In this document: one piece after another, positions 7,624 to 17,800 of the stretch
How positions within the stretch are numbered: position 1 is the stretch's first letter
Layout: each line of letters opens with the position of its first letter
Translations under genes and position numbers: made by a program
Assembly (NCBI RefSeq): GCF_000716785.1
Contig: NZ_JNYY01000008.1
Location: 248,001 to 312,000, forward strand
DNA length: 64,000 nt
DNA from: Amycolatopsis vancoresmycina
GTDB taxonomy: Bacteria > Actinomycetota > Actinomycetes > Mycobacteriales > Pseudonocardiaceae
Direction: 5' to 3'
The notes under the pieces: model-generated
What the model was told of the DNA's origin: nothing
Databases searched by the model: none
The model's input: only the letters and a program-made list of their open reading frames with translations

Positions 7624-10600
7624 ACGTTGCGCCGGTACTGGCCACCGACCTCGAAGAACGCCTCCGTGATCTGACCGAGCGAGCACACCCGCGCGGCATC
7701 CACCAGCACCCCGAACAGGTTGCCGCCGCGGGTGGCCGCTTCGCGCAGGGCCTTGAGCGCCTGCTGGGCCTCCTCGTGGTGGCGGTGCTGGAAGTCCGCC
7801 AGGCGGTCCAGCTGGGACTTCTTCTCGTCCTCGGTCGCCCGGGCCAGCTCGACCTCGACCTCGTCCTCCCCCGAGCGCGGGTTGCGGAACGTGTTGACGC
7901 CGATGATCGGCAGCGAGCCGTCGTGCTTCTTGCGCTCGTACAGGATCGACTCGTCCTGGATCTTGCCGCGCTGGTAGCCGGTCTCCATCGCGCCCAGCAC
8001 GCCGCCGCGCTCGGAAATCCGGTCGAACTCGGCCAGCACGGCCTCCTCGACCAGGTCGGTCAGCTCGTCGATGACGAACGAACCCTGCAGCGGGTTCTCG
8101 TTCTTCGACAGGCCCCACTCCTTGTTGATGATCATCTGGATGGCCATCGCGCGGCGCACCGACGACTCCGACGGCGTGGTGATCGCCTCGTCGAACGCAT
8201 TGGTGTGCAAGGAGTTCGCGTTGTCGTACAGCGCGCACAGCGCCTGCAGCGTGGTGCGGATGTCGTTGAAGCTCATCTCCTGCGCGTGCAGCGAGCGGCC
8301 GGACGTCTGCACGTGGTACTTGAGCTTCTGCGACCGCTCGTTCGCGCCGTAGCGCTCGCGCATGGCCACCGCCCAGATCCGCCGCGCCACCCGGCCGAGC
8401 ACCGAGTACTCCGCGTCCATGCCGTTGGAGAAGAAGAACGACAGGTTCGGCGCGAAGTCGTCGATGTCCATCTCGCGCGCGAGGTACGACTCGACGTAGG
8501 TGAAGCCGTTGGACAGCGTGAAGGCCAGCTGCGAGATCGGGTTCGCCCCGGCCTCGGCGATGTGGTAGCCCGAAATGGACACCGAGTAGAAGTTGCGGAC
8601 GCCGTGTTCGATGAACCACTCCTGGATGTCGGCCATCATCCGGAGGCTGAACTCGGTGGAGAAGATGCAGGTGTTCTGGCCCTGGTCCTCCTTGAGGATG
8701 TCGGCCTGCACCGTGCCGCGGACGTTGCGCAGCACCCATTCGCGCAGCTCGGCGGCTTCGGCGTCGGACGGCTCACGACCGTGTTCGGCGCGGAACGCCT
8801 CGAGCTTCTGGTCGATCGCGGTGTTGAGGAAGAAGGCGAGGATCGTCGGCGCCGGGCCGTTGATCGTCATCGACACCGACGTGTTCGGCGCGGTCAGGTC
8901 GAAGCCGTCGTAGAGCGCCTTCATGTCGTCGAGGGTCGCGATCGACACCCCCGACGTGCCGACCTTGCCGTAGATGTCGGGACGAGTGTCGGGGTCGTGG
9001 CCGTAGAGCGTCACCGAGTCGAACGCCGTCGAGAGCCGCTTGGCCTCGGAGTCGGCCGACAGCAGCTTGAACCGGCGGTTGGTGCGGAACGCGTCGCCTT
9101 CGCCGGCGAACATCCGCGCCGGGTCCTCCCCCTCGCGCTTGAACGGGAAAACGCCCGCGGTGTAGGGGAAGTAGCCCGGCAGGTTTTCGCGGCGCAGGAA
9201 CGACAGCAGCTCGCCGGACTCGGCGTACCGCGGCAGGGCGACGCGCGGGATCCGGTTGCCCGACAGCGTGTCGCGCCACAGCTGCGTGCGCAGTTCCTTG
9301 TCGCGGATCTTCACGACGAGCTCGTCCTGGCGGTACTCCTCGGCCAGCGCCCGGAACCGCGCCAGCAGCTGCGTCGCCTCACCGTCCACATCGGACTCCG
9401 CCGCGGCGAGCAGCCCGTCCAGCGCGTCGGTCGAGGCGTCCACCTTGGCCAGCTCTTCGCGCGCGACCGCCAGAGCGTCGCGCTTGCGGATCGCGGCGAC
9501 CTGCTGCTGCGTCTTCGCGTGGTAGCCGCGCACGGTGTCGGAAATCTCGGCCAGGTACCGGGCCCGGTTGCCGGGGATGATCGTCGAAGCGTCGGTCGAG
9601 ACCTTGCCCTCGACCTGCGGCAGCGTCCCGGCGGACACGCCGAGGCCCCGCTCGGCGAGCATGCCCCGCAGGTGCTGGTACAGCGCGGTGACGCCGTCGT
9701 CGTTGAACTTCGCCGCGCTCGTGCCGTACACCGGCATGTCCTCCGGCGCCGACGAGAACGCTTCGCGGTTGCGCACCAGCTGGCGGGCGACGTCCCGGCG
9801 GGCGTCCTCGGCGCCGCGGCGCTCGAACTTGTTGATCGCGACGACGTCGGCGAAGTCGAGCATGTCGATCTTCTCCAGCTGCGACGCGGCGCCGAACTCC
9901 GGCGTCATCACGTACAGCGACTCGTCCACGAAGTCGACGATGCCGGCGTCGCCCTGGCCGATGCCCGGCGTCTCGACGATCACCAGGTCGAACCCGGCGG
10001 CCTTGCAGGCCAGGATCGACTCGCGCAGCCCGGCCGGGATCTCCCCCGACGTCGTGCGCGTGGCCAGGGAGCGGAAGTACACCGGTGAGCCGTCGAGGCA
10101 GTTCATCCGGATGCGGTCGCCGAGCAGCGCGCCGCCGCCCTTGCGCCGCGACGGGTCGACGGCGAGCACCGCGATCCGCAGCTTGTCCTCCTGGTCGAGG
10201 CGGAAGCGGCGGATCAGCTCGTCGGTGAGCGACGACTTGCCCGAGCCGCCGGTGCCGGTGATGCCGAGCACCGGGACCTCCCGCTTGCCCGCGGCGTCGG
10301 TGATGCCGCCCAGCAGGTCCTCGGGCAGCTTCGACGCCTGCAGCTGGGTGATGACCCGCGAGAGCGAAGCGACGTCGCCGGAGAGCACCTTGTCCAGGGC
10401 CGGGGCCTCGGCCGCGAGGTCGACGTCGCAGGCCTCGATCATCGAGTTGATCATGCCCGGCAGGCCCATCTCGTAGCCGTCCTCGGGCGAGAAGATGCGG
10501 GCGACGCCGCGCGAGTGCAGCAGCTCGATCTCCTCGCGCACGATCACCCCGCCCCCGCCGCCGAAGACCTTGATGTGCCCGGCGCCGCGCTCGCGCAGCA

Positions 10601-10853
10601 GCTCGACCAGGTAGGAGAAGTACTCGACGTGCCCGCCCTGGTAAGCAGAGATGGCCACACCCTGGACGTCCTCGGCGATAGCCGCGGTGGCGACCTCGTC
10701 GACCGACCGGTTGTGACCCAGGTGCACGACCTCCGCGCCCTGCGACTGCAGGATCCGCCGCATGATGTTGATCGACGCGTCGTGCCCGTCGAAGAGGCTC
10801 GACGCGGTGACGAACCGGACGGGGTGCACGGGACGGTACAGCTCGCTGGTCAT
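7620..10853 (-). CDS. icmF: Fused isobutyryl-CoA mutase IcmF
   Basis: This 1,077-residue enzyme interconverts isobutyryl-CoA and n-butyryl-CoA with adenosylcobalamin. Domains in order are a B12-binding domain (DGHDASINIMRR, cobalt-coordinating His, near residues 20-30), a MeaB-like chaperone GTPase with P-loop GTGGSGKSS near 200, and the mutase TIM barrel (TEFSLRMMADIQEW, SISGYHIAEAGAN). This order is diagnostic of IcmF and distinguishes it from two-subunit methylmalonyl-CoA mutase. Start ATG 10853 has a GGAGGG site. It supports valine, branched-chain fatty acid and polyketide-precursor metabolism. The stop overlaps that of the convergent methyltransferase gene. Confidence 0.95.
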   Translation of the reverse strand: MTSELYRPVHPVRFVTASSLFDGHDASINIMRRILQSQGAEVVHLGHNRSVDEVATAAIAEDVQGVAISAYQGGHVEYFSYLVELLRERGAGHIKVFGGGGGVIVREEIELLHSRGVARIFSPEDGYEMGLPGMINSMIEACDVDLAAEAPALDKVLSGDVASLSRVITQLQASKLPEDLLGGITDAAGKREVPVLGITGTGGSGKSSLTDELIRRFRLDQEDKLRIAVLAVDPSRRKGGGALLGDRIRMNCLDGSPVYFRSLATRTTSGEIPAGLRESILACKAAGFDLVIVETPGIGQGDAGIVDFVDESLYVMTPEFGAASQLEKIDMLDFADVVAINKFERRGAEDARRDVARQLVRNREAFSSAPEDMPVYGTSAAKFNDDGVTALYQHLRGMLAERGLGVSAGTLPQVEGKVSTDASTIIPGNRARYLAEISDTVRGYHAKTQQQVAAIRKRDALAVAREELAKVDASTDALDGLLAAAESDVDGEATQLLARFRALAEEYRQDELVVKIRDKELRTQLWRDTLSGNRIPRVALPRYAESGELLSFLRRENLPGYFPYTAGVFPFKREGEDPARMFAGEGDAFRTNRRFKLLSADSEAKRLSTAFDSVTLYGHDPDTRPDIYGKVGTSGVSIATLDDMKALYDGFDLTAPNTSVSMTINGPAPTILAFFLNTAIDQKLEAFRAEHGREPSDAEAAELREWVLRNVRGTVQADILKEDQGQNTCIFSTEFSLRMMADIQEWFIEHGVRNFYSVSISGYHIAEAGANPISQLAFTLSNGFTYVESYLAREMDIDDFAPNLSFFFSNGMDAEYSVLGRVARRIWAVAMRERYGANERSQKLKYHVQTSGRSLHAQEMSFNDIRTTLQALCALYDNANSLHTNAFDEAITTPSESSVRRAMAIQMIINKEWGLSKNENPLQGSFVIDELTDLVEEAVLAEFDRISERGGVLGAMETGYQRGKIQDESILYERKKHDGSLPIIGVNTFRNPRSGEDEVEVELARATEDEKKSQLDRLADFQHRHHEEAQQALKALREAATRGGNLFGVLVDAARVCSLGQITEAFFEVGGQYRRNV

Positions 10854-10959
10854 CCCTCCAAAATACTTTGGCTTCCTACTATTGGAAACCCGAGAACCGG
10901 TGACGCAGCTCTCACGGCAACCGCGGAGAACCTTGACTTCCACCAGCTCGGCCCTATAT

Positions 10960-10980
10960 TTAACAAGTACGTTAATTAAC
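10960..10980. promoter_or_regulatory. Probable ArsR-family operator
   Basis: An AT-rich island in GC-rich DNA holds the inverted repeat TTAAC-N6-GTTAA and the adjoining perfect palindrome GTTAATTAAC. It ends 11 bp before the ArsR start codon, the usual place for an autoregulatory operator. Confidence 0.6.
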
Positions 10981-10991
10981 AAGGTGGTGAA

Positions 10992-11318
10992 ATGACGGAC
11001 ACGCTGAGCCGGACGTTCTCGGCCCTCGCCGACCCGACCCGGCGCGCCATCCTCGCGCGCCTGTCGACCGGCGAAGCGACGGTCAACGAGCTCGCCGAGC
11101 CGTTCCCGATGAGCCTGCCCGCGGTGTCCCGGCACCTGAAGGTGCTGGAAGAGGCCGGGCTGATCACCCGGAGCCGCACACGCCAGTGGCGGCCCTGCCG
11201 GCTGGAGGCGAAACCCCTGGAGGACGTGGCCGGCTGGGTCGCGACCTACCGCCGGTTCTGGGACGACGGGTTCGACCGCCTCGAAGAGCACCTGAGGAGC
11301 TTGACCGGCGATGCCTGA
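10992..11318 (+). CDS. ArsR-family winged-helix repressor
   Basis: This 108-residue regulator has the ArsR/SmtB fold: FSALADPTRRAILARLS in helix 1-2 and a recognition region MSLPAVSRHLKVLEEAGLITRSRTRQWR. It lacks the metal-binding cysteines, as do ArsR proteins paired with AHSA1 genes. It heads an operon with the AHSA1, DUF899 and RibD-like genes; the next start overlaps its stop by 8 nt. The AT-rich palindrome just upstream is the likely operator. Confidence 0.9.
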   Translation: MTDTLSRTFSALADPTRRAILARLSTGEATVNELAEPFPMSLPAVSRHLKVLEEAGLITRSRTRQWRPCRLEAKPLEDVAGWVATYRRFWDDGFDRLEEHLRSLTGDA

Positions 11319-11751
11319 CCTGACCATCACGCGCGTGTTCGACGCCCCGCGCGAGCTCGTCTTCGCCGCGTGGACCGATCCCGACCAGCTGGCGAGCTGG
11401 CTGGGCCCGCACGGCTACACCGGCGCCGCCGTCACCCTCGCCACCCGGCCGGGCGGCGCCTGGCGGGCGTGCATCCGCTCCCCCGAGGGCGACGAGCACT
11501 GGATGTACGGCACCTACCGCGAGATCACCGCGCCCGAACGGCTCGTGTTCACCTTCGCCTGGGACACCGAAGGCGACCTGCGCGAGGAGACCCTGGTGAC
11601 GATCGGCTTCGCCGACCTCGACGGCAAGACCGAGATGACCTTCGTCCAGACCGGCTTCCCCACCGCCGCCGACCGCGACGGCCACCACGACGGCTGGAGC
11701 TCCAGCTTCGAGGACCTGACCGCCTTCATCCGAGGAAAGGACGCCCGATGA
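11311..11751 (+). CDS. SRPBCC/AHSA1-domain protein
   Basis: This 146-residue START/Bet v1-like protein of the AHSA1 group has typical features: RVFDAPRELVFAAWTDPDQLASWLGP near the N-terminus, GGAWRACI, and a C-terminal GWSSSFEDLTAFI helix. Such proteins bind small hydrophobic ligands and are regularly encoded after ArsR regulators of this kind. The precise role is unknown. It overlaps arsR by 8 nt and the DUF899 gene by 4 nt (ATGA), so the three are translationally coupled. Confidence 0.88.
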   Translation: MPDLTITRVFDAPRELVFAAWTDPDQLASWLGPHGYTGAAVTLATRPGGAWRACIRSPEGDEHWMYGTYREITAPERLVFTFAWDTEGDLREETLVTIGFADLDGKTEMTFVQTGFPTAADRDGHHDGWSSSFEDLTAFIRGKDAR

Positions 11752-12398
11752 CCGCCACCCTGCCCGAGATCGTTTCGCCGGAGGACTGGCAGGCCGCGCG
11801 CGACGCGCTGCTGGTCAAGGAGAAGGAGCTGACGAAGGCGGCCGACCACCTCGCCGCCGAACGCCGCAGGCTGCCGATGGTCCCCTTCAGCAAGCCGTAC
11901 GAGTTTGGCTCGGCCGAGGGGACGAAGAGCCTGCTCGACCTCTTCGACGGCCGCCGTCAGCTGATCGTCTACCACTTCATGCTGCACCCGGGCGACGAAG
12001 CCGGCTGCCCCGGCTGCTCCCTGGTCCTCGACAACCTGCCGCACCTGGCGCACCTGCACGCCCGCGACGTCACGCTGAAGGTCGTCGCGCCGGCGACGTG
12101 CGCGGAGATCGAGCGGTACAAGGCGCGGATGGGCTGGGACGTGCCGTGGGTGTCCGCGCACGGCAGCGACTTCACCGAGGACTGCGGCGTCGGCCGCGGC
12201 TTCGGCGTCAGCGTCTTCCTCCGCGACGGCGACGACGTCTACCGGACGTACTTCACCTCCGGCCGCGGCGGCGAGATGTTCCTCGCGTCGCACCGGTACC
12301 TCGACGTCACGCCGCTGGGCCGGCAGGAGGCGTGGGAGGAGGAGAGCCGCGGCGACGACGGCCCCGGATCGTGGTGGCGCCGTCACGACGAGTACTGA
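11748..12398 (+). CDS. DUF899 thioredoxin-like protein
   Basis: This 216-residue DUF899 protein has a thioredoxin-like fold. Visible marks are the VSPEDWQAARDALLVKEKE start, FDGRRQLIVYHFML, a CPGCS motif near residue 83 in the CxxC position, and GRGGEMF. Start ATG 11748 overlaps the preceding stop and follows GAGGAAAGG. Family members are of uncertain function; disulfide or peroxide chemistry is inferred from the fold only. It is the third gene of the ArsR operon. Confidence 0.85.
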   Translation: MTATLPEIVSPEDWQAARDALLVKEKELTKAADHLAAERRRLPMVPFSKPYEFGSAEGTKSLLDLFDGRRQLIVYHFMLHPGDEAGCPGCSLVLDNLPHLAHLHARDVTLKVVAPATCAEIERYKARMGWDVPWVSAHGSDFTEDCGVGRGFGVSVFLRDGDDVYRTYFTSGRGGEMFLASHRYLDVTPLGRQEAWEEESRGDDGPGSWWRRHDEY

Positions 12399-12478
12399 AA
12401 AGTTTCCGCGGCGGCCGTGTCCGGTCGTCCTCCGCGGCTCCGACCTCCTCGTGTCAGACCCACCAGGAGGAGATGGAA

Positions 12479-13039
12479 ATGCGCGAGATCGTCCACATGG
12501 TCCACACTTCGCTCGACGGCTGCGTGGAAGGCCCGGACGGCGAATTCGACTGGCCGGCGATGGGCCCGGAGCTGTCCGCCTACTCGCGGGAGCTGAGCAC
12601 GCGCTGCGGTGAGTTCGCCTACGGCCGCAAGGTCTGGGACATGATGTCCGCGTACTGGCCGGACGCCGAGTCGATCTCGGACGACCCGCACGACCTCGCG
12701 TTCGCGCCCGTCTGGCGCAGGACGCCGAAGGTGGTGTTCTCGCGGACGCTGGAGAAGGCGGACTGGAACACCCGCGTGGTCGGCGGCGACCTGAACGAGG
12801 CGGTGGCGTCGCTGAAGGCCGAGCCGGGCGACGACCTGCTGCTCATGGGCGGCGCGGAGCTGGCCGCCGAGCTCACCGCGCGCGGCCTGATCGACGAGTA
12901 CCAGGTGTTCGTGCACCCGGTCGTCCTCGGCGGCGGCAAGCGGCCGTTCGCCGAGGGCGCCGCGCGGCTCGGCCTCACGCTGGCGCAGTCGCGCGTCTTC
13001 GACGACCAGGTCGTGCTGCTGCGCTACCGCCGTGCGTGA
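12479..13039 (+). CDS. Dihydrofolate-reductase-like (RibD C-terminal) family protein
   Basis: This 186-residue protein has the RibD C-terminal/DHFR-like fold seen in many small actinobacterial reductases: MVHTSLDGCVEGPDGEFDW, YGRKVWDMM and LLLMGGAELAAELTARGLIDEYQVFVHPVVLGGGKR. The AGGAGG site at 12465 is 8 nt from ATG 12479 but only 2 nt from ATG 12473, so 12479 is preferred. It closes the ArsR operon after an 80-nt gap. NADPH use is likely; the substrate is unknown. Confidence 0.83.
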   Translation: MREIVHMVHTSLDGCVEGPDGEFDWPAMGPELSAYSRELSTRCGEFAYGRKVWDMMSAYWPDAESISDDPHDLAFAPVWRRTPKVVFSRTLEKADWNTRVVGGDLNEAVASLKAEPGDDLLLMGGAELAAELTARGLIDEYQVFVHPVVLGGGKRPFAEGAARLGLTLAQSRVFDDQVVLLRYRRA

Positions 13040-13077
13040 CCGGCGCGGGCCCGGGTCATCCCCGGGCCCGTACGGCG

Positions 13078-13689
13078 TCAGCGCGCGTTGGCCGCCCGGA
13101 GCGCGATCCACTGCCGCATGGCGTACTCGACCAGCGTGATCAGCGTCTGCTTCGTCGACTCGCGGTCCCGGGCGTCGCAGCGGACGATCGGGATGTTCGG
13201 GTCGATCGACAGGGCCTCGCGCACGTCGTTGATGTCGTGCTCCAGCACGCCGTCGAACGTGTTGATGCCGACGATGTACGGCAGGCCGCGGTCCTCGAAG
13301 AAGTCGATCGGGGCGAACGAGTCGGCCAGCCGGCGCGTGTCGGCCAGCACCACCGCGCCGATGGCGCCGCGGACCAGGTCGTCCCACATGAACCAGAACC
13401 GCTGCTGCCCCGGCGTGCCGAACAGGTACAGGATCAGGTCCGCGTCCAGGGACACGCGGCCGAAGTCCATCGCCACCGTGGTCGTCGACTTGCCCGGCGT
13501 GTGGTCGAGGTTGTCGACCCCCACGCTGGCGTCGGTCATCATCGCCTCGGTGGTCAGCGGCACGATCTCCGACACCGACCCGACGAACGTGGTCTTGCCC
13601 GCGCCGAATCCGCCGGCCACCACGATCTTGGCGGAGGTCATGGTCGGGGGCGCGGTGTCCCGCGGTGCCTTATAGCCGACGGAGTCCAC
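13078..13689 (-). CDS. cvnD: Conservon GTP-binding protein CvnD
   Basis: This 203-residue small GTPase of the bacterial MglA/Ras-like class is the last gene of a cvn conservon. The P-loop GGFGAGKTTFVG is near residues 26-37. A DxxGxxG-like TPGQQRFWFMW switch region is present, and NTFD stands in for the NKxD motif. Start GTG 13689 overlaps the end of the DUF742 gene by 20 nt. In Streptomyces, CvnD forms a membrane-associated complex with CvnA-C that resembles a G-protein-coupled system. What signal this copy senses is unknown. Confidence 0.92.
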   Translation of the reverse strand: MDSVGYKAPRDTAPPTMTSAKIVVAGGFGAGKTTFVGSVSEIVPLTTEAMMTDASVGVDNLDHTPGKSTTTVAMDFGRVSLDADLILYLFGTPGQQRFWFMWDDLVRGAIGAVVLADTRRLADSFAPIDFFEDRGLPYIVGINTFDGVLEHDINDVREALSIDPNIPIVRCDARDRESTKQTLITLVEYAMRQWIALRAANAR

Positions 13690-14386
13690 TCAAAACCCTT
13701 TCCATCAACACCAGATGTGCCTCGGCGCCGTCATTGCCCGTAATCGTCTTGTGCACCGTGACCAGCCCCGCGTCGGCCGCGTCGCTGATCAGCACCCGGG
13801 CCACACCCAGTGGCACCCGCAGCGCCGACACGATCTCGGCGACCGAACGGGGGGTCCGGCACTCTTCCATGATCGAGATGCACTCGATCTGCTCCGCGGC
13901 CACCTCGGGGAAGCCACCGGTGGCAGCGTAGTCCTTCGCGGAGATCAGTGTCTCCAGCTCCAGGGCGTAATTGGCCTTGGTGCGGCCGCCGGTCAGCGCG
14001 TAGGGCCGGACGATGGCCGTCAGCTCCTCGGGCGCGGGCGGCTGCTCGAACACCGCGGGCATCACGAACTCGCCGCTGGGCGGGCCCGGGTCGAACAAAC
14101 CGCCTGGTCTGGGGCTGTCCCCGTCGGTACTGCCGGGTGGAGAGACTAAAGAGGTCACGCGATCTCCTGGGTCGGCCGACGGCGCGGGCGCCGGCGGTTC
14201 CGCGGCCGCGTGCGCACCGGCGGCCGGGGGTGGCGGGGACTCCTTGCTCTTCTTGCGCTTCCGGCGGGCACGGCCGGAATCCAGCGTGAACCCGTTGAGG
14301 ACGTCGGCGAACGTGCCGTCGTCCCCACGCCCGGCGGGGTTGCGCCCCCCGGGTGGTTCGCCGTCGAATCCGGACCCCGTGCTCAT
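13670..14386 (-). CDS. cvnC: Conservon DUF742 protein CvnC
   Basis: This 238-residue protein has a disordered, proline-rich N-terminal half and a C-terminal DUF742 domain: VRPYALTGGRTKANYALELETLIS, SVAEIVSALRVPLGVARVLISDAADAGLVTVH, then a short conserved tail. The C-terminal part is winged-helix-like. It lies 7 nt after cvnB and overlaps cvnD. It is the expected third component of the conservon. Confidence 0.92.
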   Translation of the reverse strand: MSTGSGFDGEPPGGRNPAGRGDDGTFADVLNGFTLDSGRARRKRKKSKESPPPPAAGAHAAAEPPAPAPSADPGDRVTSLVSPPGSTDGDSPRPGGLFDPGPPSGEFVMPAVFEQPPAPEELTAIVRPYALTGGRTKANYALELETLISAKDYAATGGFPEVAAEQIECISIMEECRTPRSVAEIVSALRVPLGVARVLISDAADAGLVTVHKTITGNDGAEAHLVLMERVLSGLRRL

Positions 14387-14393
14387 CGCGCCA

Positions 14394-14846
14394 TCATCCC
14401 ACCGGTTCGCCGATCAGCGACCCACCGGAGCCCTGCAGCTGGGCGCGCAGCTCCGGGGTGAGGATCTGGCCGACCCGGTCGACGAGCATCGTCATCTCGT
14501 AGGCGACCTGCCCGATGTCGCAGTTCGGGGCGGCGAGCACGGCGAGGCAGGAGCCGTCGCTGATCGACATCAGCACCATGATCCCCAGCTCCATCTCGAC
14601 GACGGTCTCGTTGACCGCGCCGGCTTCGAAGCAGCGGGCGGCGCCCTGGGTGAGGCTGACCAGGCCCGAAGCGACGGCGGCGAGCTGGTCGGCCCGGTCG
14701 AGCGGGAGCCGGTTCGACGCGGTCAGCAGCAGGCCGTCCGCCGAGACGACCACGGCGTGCGCCACGCCGGGCACCCGCTCCGCGAAGTCGTTCACCAGCC
14801 AGCCGAACTGGTTCTGCGTCGGCTGCGCGCTACTCGGCGAGGTCAT
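14394..14846 (-). CDS. cvnB: Conservon roadblock/LC7 protein CvnB
   Basis: This 150-residue roadblock/LC7-fold protein carries NQFGWLVNDFAERVPGVAHAVVVSADGL, LAAVASGLVSLT and a GSCLAVLAA strand. Roadblock proteins act as GTPase-activating or scaffold partners of MglA-like GTPases such as CvnD. Start ATG 14846 overlaps the cvnA stop in ATGA, so translation is coupled. Confidence 0.93.
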   Translation of the reverse strand: MTSPSSAQPTQNQFGWLVNDFAERVPGVAHAVVVSADGLLLTASNRLPLDRADQLAAVASGLVSLTQGAARCFEAGAVNETVVEMELGIMVLMSISDGSCLAVLAAPNCDIGQVAYEMTMLVDRVGQILTPELRAQLQGSGGSLIGEPVG

Positions 14847-17800
14847 TCACCCTCCAAGGTCTCGTGGTTGGTCTCGGCCGCCTGTGCGGTGCGGTGGCGT
14901 CCGCGCTCGATGCCCTGCTGGAAGCTCCGCAGGCGGCCGCGCACGTCGTGTGCGTCCCGTTGTGGTCGGGGGGCCGTGGCCCCGGTGGACGGTCCGGCGC
15001 TGCCCGGAAGCAGCTGCTCCCCGCGACGGCGCCGGGGCAATCCTGCCGAAGTGAAGGTGGCGGGCGTCGACTGGGACACCGCTTGCACCGCGCGCCAGCC
15101 GTCGTCGGGGCCGAAGGTCCACTCGGCGGTGGCCTCCACCGCGGATTCTTCCTGCCGTGGAGCTGGGGTCTCGGGAGGTTTCCGGCTGGGGAGCGAGGAG
15201 GGCGGTCCGGCGGGACGGCCGTTGGGGACGGGAAGCTGCCCGGACTCGTGGAAGACGGTGGGCGGCTCGCGGTGGCTGGGCTGGGGCAGGCCGCCGGACC
15301 GCTTCGGGAGGGCCGTGGGCTGCGCATCGGCCTCGTCCGCCTGCTCGGTCGCGCCGGTCGCGGCGGGCTGCTCGCCGCCTGCGGGCGGCTGCAGGCCGGC
15401 GGCGAAGATATCGCCTCGCAGCGCCGGCTGCGGCAGGCCGTTGGCCTGCGGCCGGGGCTGCGGGAGACCGCCCGGCGGCGAACCGACCGGCTGCGACAGA
15501 CCGTCGCCGAGCCCACCACGCTGCGGAAGACCATTGGACTGCGCCGCCTCCGCGGCCGCTTGGCCACTCGGCTGCGACAGACCGTCACCGAGCCCACCAC
15601 GCTGCGGAAGACCATTGGACTGCGCCGCCTCCGGCTGCGGGAGCCCGTTGCGGTGCTGCCCGGACTGCGGCACCTCCGCGGCCCCTTGCCGCCCCGGCTG
15701 CGGGGTCTCCGCGGCCTGCTGCTCGGATGCCTCCGCCTGCTGCGCCGGGCCGGAATCCTGCACCGCGCCGTGGAGCCCGGCCGTCTCGGTCGTACCCGGC
15801 CCGGGCGCCGCAGCCTGCTTCTCCGGCTCCACCGCGCCCGCCGACTGGGCCGTGCCCAGCCCCTGCACCGGCTGGCCGCTCTGGACCGGCTTCGGGCGCT
15901 GGGCCGCGGCCTGGCGGGCCTGCCGGGTCTGGCGGCGGCCCCTCGTCACGCCCTGCTGGAAGTTGCTCAGCCGGCTGCGGACGTCCGCCGGGTCGCGGAC
16001 CGGGAGGTCCGGGCTCGGCGGGGCCGGCTGGGGGAGCTGGGCCGGGGCCGGGGTGGCGCTGCCCGGGAGCAGCTGCTCGCCGCGGCGGCGGCGCGGGAGG
16101 CCCGCCTCCGTGAACGCCGTCGGCTCCGCCTTCGTCCGCTCCTGGACCGTGCGGAAGTTCTCGTCGCTCGCGAAGTCCCAGCTCCGGCGCTCCTCCGGGG
16201 GCACCTCCTCCGACGCGGACGCCGCCGGCGGCTCCTCCTCGGAGACGGCCGGCTTGTCCTCGCGGAACCACGCCGACAGCATCTCGTCGAAGATCGGTGT
16301 CGTCTCCGACCGGTCCGGGGCCGGGGCCGGCGGGGGTGGCTCCTGGCCCGCGGTCGCCTCCTGCCACCAGTCGCTGAGCGTCGTCTCGTTGGCCGTGAAC
16401 AGGTCCTTGCCCGCCGGCAGGTCGTCCGCGCGCGGCGGCTGCTGCGGCAGCGGGAGCACCGCCGGCACCGGCGGCAGGGCCGGGCGCTGCGGCGGGACGT
16501 CGTCGTCCTTCGGGATCGGGGCGAACAGCGCCGTGCCGGAGATCTCCAGATCCGACGGCGGGCGCACGCCGGACAGCCCGGCCAGGTCGCTCGCCGACGG
16601 CCAGCGCTCCTCCCCCATCGCCGGCTGCGGCGGCACCAGCGGGCGCGGGCGGGTGGTGCCGTTGACCGGGCGGCGCGGCAGCTGGTTGCCCGCCGCCGGG
16701 CTCGCCGGGTGCTGCTGCAGCGCGCCGATCGGGCCGGTGACCGGGCCGTCGGTCACCGGCATCACCAGCTCCGCCGGAACCACGACCGTGGCGCGGACAC
16801 CGACGATGTCCTTGCCGCCGTGCAGCGACACCCCGATCCGGTGCCTGCTGGCCAGCCTGCCGACGACGAACAGGCCCATCCGCCGGGACGTCACCAGGTC
16901 GACCGACCCGGCCTCGGTCAGCCGGGTGTTCGCCTCGGCGACCTCGGCCTCGTTCATGCCGATGCCCTTGTCGAGGATGTCGATGTTGAGCGAGCCGTCC
17001 TCGCCCAGCCGCGACGCCACGGTCACCGAGGTCTCCGGCGCGGAGAACGCCGTGGCGTTGTCCAGCAGCTCGGCGACCAGGCGCATCAGGTCGCTCGCCG
17101 CGTAGCCGACGATCCGGGCCGGGGGCGGCGGCTGCACCTGGACCCGCTGGTACTGCTCGATCTCGGACACCGCGGCGCGCAGCATGTCGGTGGTGCCGAC
17201 CGGCTTGCCGGACCGGCGGCCCGGCTCGGCGCCGGAGAGCACCATCAGGTTCTCGTTGTTGCGCCGCATCCGGGTGGCGAGGTGGTCGAGCTGGAACAGC
17301 GTCGCCAGCTGGTCGGCGTCCTCCTCGTCCCGCTCGAGCTGCTCGATCAGCTGCAGCTGCCGCTGCACCAGGCTCTGGCTGCGCCGCGACAGGTTCACGA
17401 ACACGCTGCCGTAGCCGGTGCGCATCGCGGCCTGCTCGGTCGCCAGCCGCAGCGCCTGGTGGTGCACCTTGTCGAACGCCCGCGCCACCTCGCCGACCTC
17501 GTCGTCGGTGTGCACCGGGACCGGCCGGACGTCGGTGCCCTGCGCGCGGCCCTCCTGGATGTTGCGGACCGCCTCCGGCAGCGCGGTTTCGGCGACGTCG
17601 AGGGCGCTGCGGCGCAGCACCTTCAGCGAGCGCAGCAGCTGGCGGGTGATGAGGAAGACGACGGCGACGGCCAGCACCATCGCGGCGAACAGCAGCACCG
17701 CGAGCAGGCCGGCGCCGCTGCTGGACTCGTCGACCAGCTGCGCCGCGGTCGCCGAAGCCGCCCCGCCCAGCCGGTCGGCGACCTGGCCGATCTGCGTGCG

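Noticed and set aside
10854..10991. Cobalamin riboswitch upstream of icmF
   Set aside because: The 138-bp gap is too short and lacks the B12-box; it contains the ArsR operator instead.
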